Positions 5,447-7,565 of a stretch of DNA of 7,565 nt are shown here, piece by piece. The position numbers and the translations under genes are program-made. The DNA is from JAGOME01 sp039812375. GTDB taxonomy: Bacteria > Actinomycetota > Actinomycetes > Actinomycetales > Dermatophilaceae. Where the stretch lies: the NCBI GenBank assembly GCA_039812375.1, contig JBDIAO010000120.1, positions 1 through 7,565 of the forward strand. Reading direction: 5' to 3'. A model generated the notes under the pieces. That model searched no databases, was not told the DNA's origin, and saw only the letters and a program-made list of their open reading frames with translations. Within the stretch, counting starts at the first letter, position 1. Every line of letters starts with the position of its first letter.

Positions 5447-5902
5447 GTGAGCCCAGTCCCGACTGCCGACCCGGCGGAGCAGGACGCCCCGTCGGCGCCC
5501 GGACCCCACCGCACCCCCACCCAACGGGTGTGGGCTCGAGTCGCCGCAGCCGTGTCCGGCCTCCAGGGACTCGCGCTCGTCGGCTTCATCGGCTTCTACC
5601 TCTACGAGATCGCCCTGGGCGCGAGCGACGATGTGACTCGGGCGGTGATGTCTTGTGTCCTCTTCGGGGTCTTCGCCGTCGGGCTCCTCGCCCTCGCCCG
5701 GGGCTGGCTTCGGGACGGTGCCTGGCCCAGGACCCCGACCATGGTCTGGAACCTGCTGCTCTTGCCGGTCGCCTGGTCGCTGCGTGACGCCGACCAGCTG
5801 CTTGCAGCCGCCCTACTCGGTAGCGCGGCCGTCCTCGGCCTCGTCGCCGCAGTGGTCGCCGGCAGTCCTCCGGAGGGACCAGAGCAGGACGCTCACGCCT
5901 GA
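5447..5902 (+). CDS. Small four-helix integral membrane protein of unknown function
   Basis: The product has 151 residues from the GTG at 5447. The frame extends 20 codons further left to 5387, but that extension is Arg/Cys-rich and non-conserved in appearance. After a Pro/Ala/Asp-rich N-terminus (1-26) come four hydrophobic segments at about 33-57, 66-87, 98-112 and 117-138, and a short acidic tail. The stretch RGWLRDGAWPRTPTMVWNLLLLPVAWSL (split here as RGWLRDGAWPRT, about 85-96, and PTMVWNLLLLPVAWSL, 97-112) resembles small membrane proteins I associate with actinomycetes, but I cannot name a function. It is divergent from whiB1 and convergent with the FtsK-like gene. GC-rich codon use matches that of its neighbours, so it looks native. 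I see no catalytic motif. Confidence 0.8.
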   Translation: MSPVPTADPAEQDAPSAPGPHRTPTQRVWARVAAAVSGLQGLALVGFIGFYLYEIALGASDDVTRAVMSCVLFGVFAVGLLALARGWLRDGAWPRTPTMVWNLLLLPVAWSLRDADQLLAAALLGSAAVLGLVAAVVAGSPPEGPEQDAHA

Positions 5903-5913
5903 CCTTCGCCCCG

Positions 5914-5952
5914 GAGGTTCGCGCCTGAGGTTCGCGCCTGAGGTTCACGTCT
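5914..5952. repeat. 13-bp tandem repeat in a convergent spacer
   Basis: GAGGTTCGCGCCT occurs at 5914-5926 and 5927-5939, followed by a third copy with two changes, GAGGTTCACGTCT, at 5940-5952. The third copy contains the stop codon of the minus-strand FtsK-like gene (5945-5947). The spacer between the two convergent stop codons is 42 bp, and most of it is this repeat. The units do not form a long hairpin and there is no T tract, so I do not call a bidirectional terminator. Confidence 0.85.
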
Positions 5953-7565
5953 CGCCCGACGGGTCGATCGCCACCTGGACCTCGACACAAGAACCGGGTC
6001 TGACGGCATACCCACGCCCTGGGACATCCGGCAGCGGTGCGAGGCGCCGGCAGCCGAGCAGCTCTCCGTCACCGGGTTCTCTCGGGGTGAGGATCACTCC
6101 GGATCGGTATGCCGCGAGTGCCGGCACCAGTCCACGAAACTGGGTGGACACGGCCATAGGGTCCACCGCTGCGATGATCATCCCACCGTCGCGGTCGGCG
6201 AGTCGGGCAGTTTCGACAAGCGCCTGCTCCACTGGGGTGTCCCGCACCAGCTCGGAGTCGTCGACGAGGACGAGCAGTCCCGGGTGTGCCTGACGCGTGG
6301 CGATGAAGGTGGCCACGTCGTCCACCATCAGGCACGGCGTGCCCGGCGGCAGTGACCCGGCTTCCGGCCGCGTCTTGGCTGCGATCCAGACGAGGTGCCG
6401 GCCCTGCTCGTGGGCAGCGTGGGCGAACCGGCGCAGGGCAGTGGTCCGGCCGCTGCGGGCGCCGCCGACGACGAGGACCCGCCGCCCGTCCCTGGCCGGG
6501 TCCCACGCGAGCAGTTGCGCTGGCTCCCCGGTCACCCCAAGGACCAGACCCGGACCCTGCTCAATCCCCAGGGTCGGTGCGGACACCTGGGTGGGTAGCT
6601 CCTCGACCACGTATGCCGTCGCCGGGCCCGCACGGGGCTCTCGACCGCCGGGTTGCAGGACCTGCGCCTGGGACCACCCCCTCGCCGGGTCCTGACACAG
6701 TGCGCGCCCCGCTGGCCATGGGCTGGGGACAGCGGTGGCGCGCAACCCGAGGAGGGCCTGGTCGGCGGGGTCGGTCAAAGGCAGCACGAGGGTGGTGCTG
6801 GCGTGCCGCCGCAACGCACCTCCCATCGCCCCCCGTCCGCCGGCGGCAACGACCGTGAGGTGCGGCGATCGTGCCGCGACGAGTTGGTCCAGCCGATCGG
6901 TGAGCGGATGTGGCGCGAACGGGTCGGAGCCATCAAGGGTGTCCAGGTCGTCGACGGCGAGCAGGACGTGGGGGGTTTCGGGATCGACGGGTCCCCGGGA
7001 GGTGTCGGCAGCGAGCCCGCTGAGCCGGGTCAGCAGGGCGGTGGCCCGGCGGGGTGTCTCTGGGCCGGTGACGGTCCCGATATGGGGGCCGGTGAGCTCG
7101 GCCAACGGGCTCCCGGCGGTGGTGAGGACGTGGACGTGCAACTGGCCCGGAGGCAGGGTGGCCGTGGCCGCCTCGATCACCGTCCGCAGCGCCGTCGTCC
7201 GACCCGACCCGGGACCGCCGACGATGAGCCAGTGCCCGTCCCCCGGTGCCCAGCGGAGCACAGAGCGACGCTGCTCTGCCGGATGGTCGGCCAGTGCGAC
7301 CGCCGCCAGGTCCGTCTCGGGCCGTCCAACAATCGGCCTATAGGCCGCAGAGTGGACGCCGGCAGACGTCCCGGGTTGGAGGTCGACCCAGGCCAGGGTT
7401 TGCGGCAGCGGTGGCAGCCAGACCGCTGGGGGCCGCGGTCCAGCACGGGTGGTGTCTGCAGCGGTGATGGCGGCGATGAGATCGTCGAGGACGGTGCGTG
7501 GTGTGGTGGCCGCCGCGACGGGGGCTGTGATGTCGGCGGCGCACGGGGGTGTGCCGGTCAAGTTC
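5945..7565 (-). CDS. FtsK/SpoIIIE (EccC-like) ATPase, C-terminal part (partial)
   Basis: The frame is open to the right edge, so the gene starts outside; a TTG at 7561 is probably an internal Leu codon. About 539 residues are visible, numbered here from that TTG. They look like the end of one ATPase module, a WLPPLP-type linker (48-53), and two further P-loop modules. Module one has GGPGSGRTT (115-123) and Walker B VLLAVDDLD (199-207). Module two has GGARSGRTT (366-374), VDD (413-415) and LLVLVDDSE (429-437), ending near PGRGYAVRPG. Both Walker A motifs carry Arg (121 and 372) instead of Lys. The layout matches multi-module EccC/FtsK-like proteins of actinomycetes, some with an FHA domain and some in type VII secretion. 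Whether this one serves secretion or another transport role cannot be told here, because the catalytic first module is missing. It is convergent with the membrane protein gene. Confidence 0.82.
   Translation of the reverse strand, partial: NLTGTPPCAADITAPVAAATTPRTVLDDLIAAITAADTTRAGPRPPAVWLPPLPQTLAWVDLQPGTSAGVHSAAYRPIVGRPETDLAAVALADHPAEQRRSVLRWAPGDGHWLIVGGPGSGRTTALRTVIEAATATLPPGQLHVHVLTTAGSPLAELTGPHIGTVTGPETPRRATALLTRLSGLAADTSRGPVDPETPHVLLAVDDLDTLDGSDPFAPHPLTDRLDQLVAARSPHLTVVAAGGRGAMGGALRRHASTTLVLPLTDPADQALLGLRATAVPSPWPAGRALCQDPARGWSQAQVLQPGGREPRAGPATAYVVEELPTQVSAPTLGIEQGPGLVLGVTGEPAQLLAWDPARDGRRVLVVGGARSGRTTALRRFAHAAHEQGRHLVWIAAKTRPEAGSLPPGTPCLMVDDVATFIATRQAHPGLLVLVDDSELVRDTPVEQALVETARLADRDGGMIIAAVDPMAVSTQFRGLVPALAAYRSGVILTPREPGDGELLGCRRLAPLPDVPGRGYAVRPGSCVEVQVAIDPSGET

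Noticed and set aside
5235..5450. A 71-codon plus-strand frame with three FPHMSRAL repeats whose stop overlaps the membrane protein GTG
   Set aside because: It is a by-product of the 24-bp tandem repeat. The rest is Arg-rich low-complexity sequence with no ribosome-binding site. The opposite-strand frame (KARLMCGN repeats, 5138-5524) fails likewise.

Overview
The window is high-GC DNA with strong G/C preference at third codon positions, many GTG starts and sparse intergenic space. It carries a WhiB-family regulator (a lineage-restricted actinobacterial protein) and an EccC/FtsK-like ATPase of actinobacterial type, so it comes from an actinomycete chromosome. A member of the Micrococcales (for example an Intrasporangiaceae-like genus) is a reasonable guess, but that is inference. 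I see no tRNA, rRNA, CRISPR array, transposase or integrase.

Layout. (1) Positions 1-95 hold the last 30 codons of an unidentified plus-strand gene with lower GC than the rest. (2) A 111-bp convergent spacer contains five tandem 8-bp GGTGGYCC units. (3) Three minus-strand genes follow as an apparent operon, transcribed from about 4530 down to 207: a DUF885-family metal-dependent hydrolase-like protein, a CPA1-type Na+/H+ antiporter with a C-terminal UBP-type zinc finger, and a Maf nucleotide pyrophosphatase whose GTG start overlaps the antiporter stop by 4 bp. (4) A 200-bp gap holds a long near-perfect inverted repeat (28-bp arms) just downstream of whiB. (5) whiB1/wblE lies on the minus strand. 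It is preceded by a candidate promoter, a roughly 180-nt leader with a terminator-like hairpin, and a good ribosome-binding site. (6) The whiB divergent intergenic region (about 470 bp) also carries three exact tandem copies of a 24-bp unit. (7) A small four-helix membrane protein on the plus strand looks leaderless. (8) A 42-bp convergent spacer is built largely of a 13-bp tandem repeat. (9) The minus-strand C-terminal part of a large FtsK/SpoIIIE (EccC-like) ATPase runs off the right edge.

How the parts relate. The DUF885-antiporter-maf block reads as housekeeping: peptide hydrolysis, ion/pH homeostasis and nucleotide-pool cleaning. WhiB1 is an Fe-S, nitric-oxide-responsive regulator in its family. 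The membrane protein and the FtsK-like ATPase are convergent and have no demonstrated partnership here.

No gene set amounts to a clearly new defence or biosynthetic system. The most unusual material is non-coding: the 3 x 24 bp repeat, the 28-bp hairpin with flanking direct repeats, the whiB leader hairpin, and the tandem repeats in both convergent gaps. All coordinates and motif calls were read by hand, with no database search.
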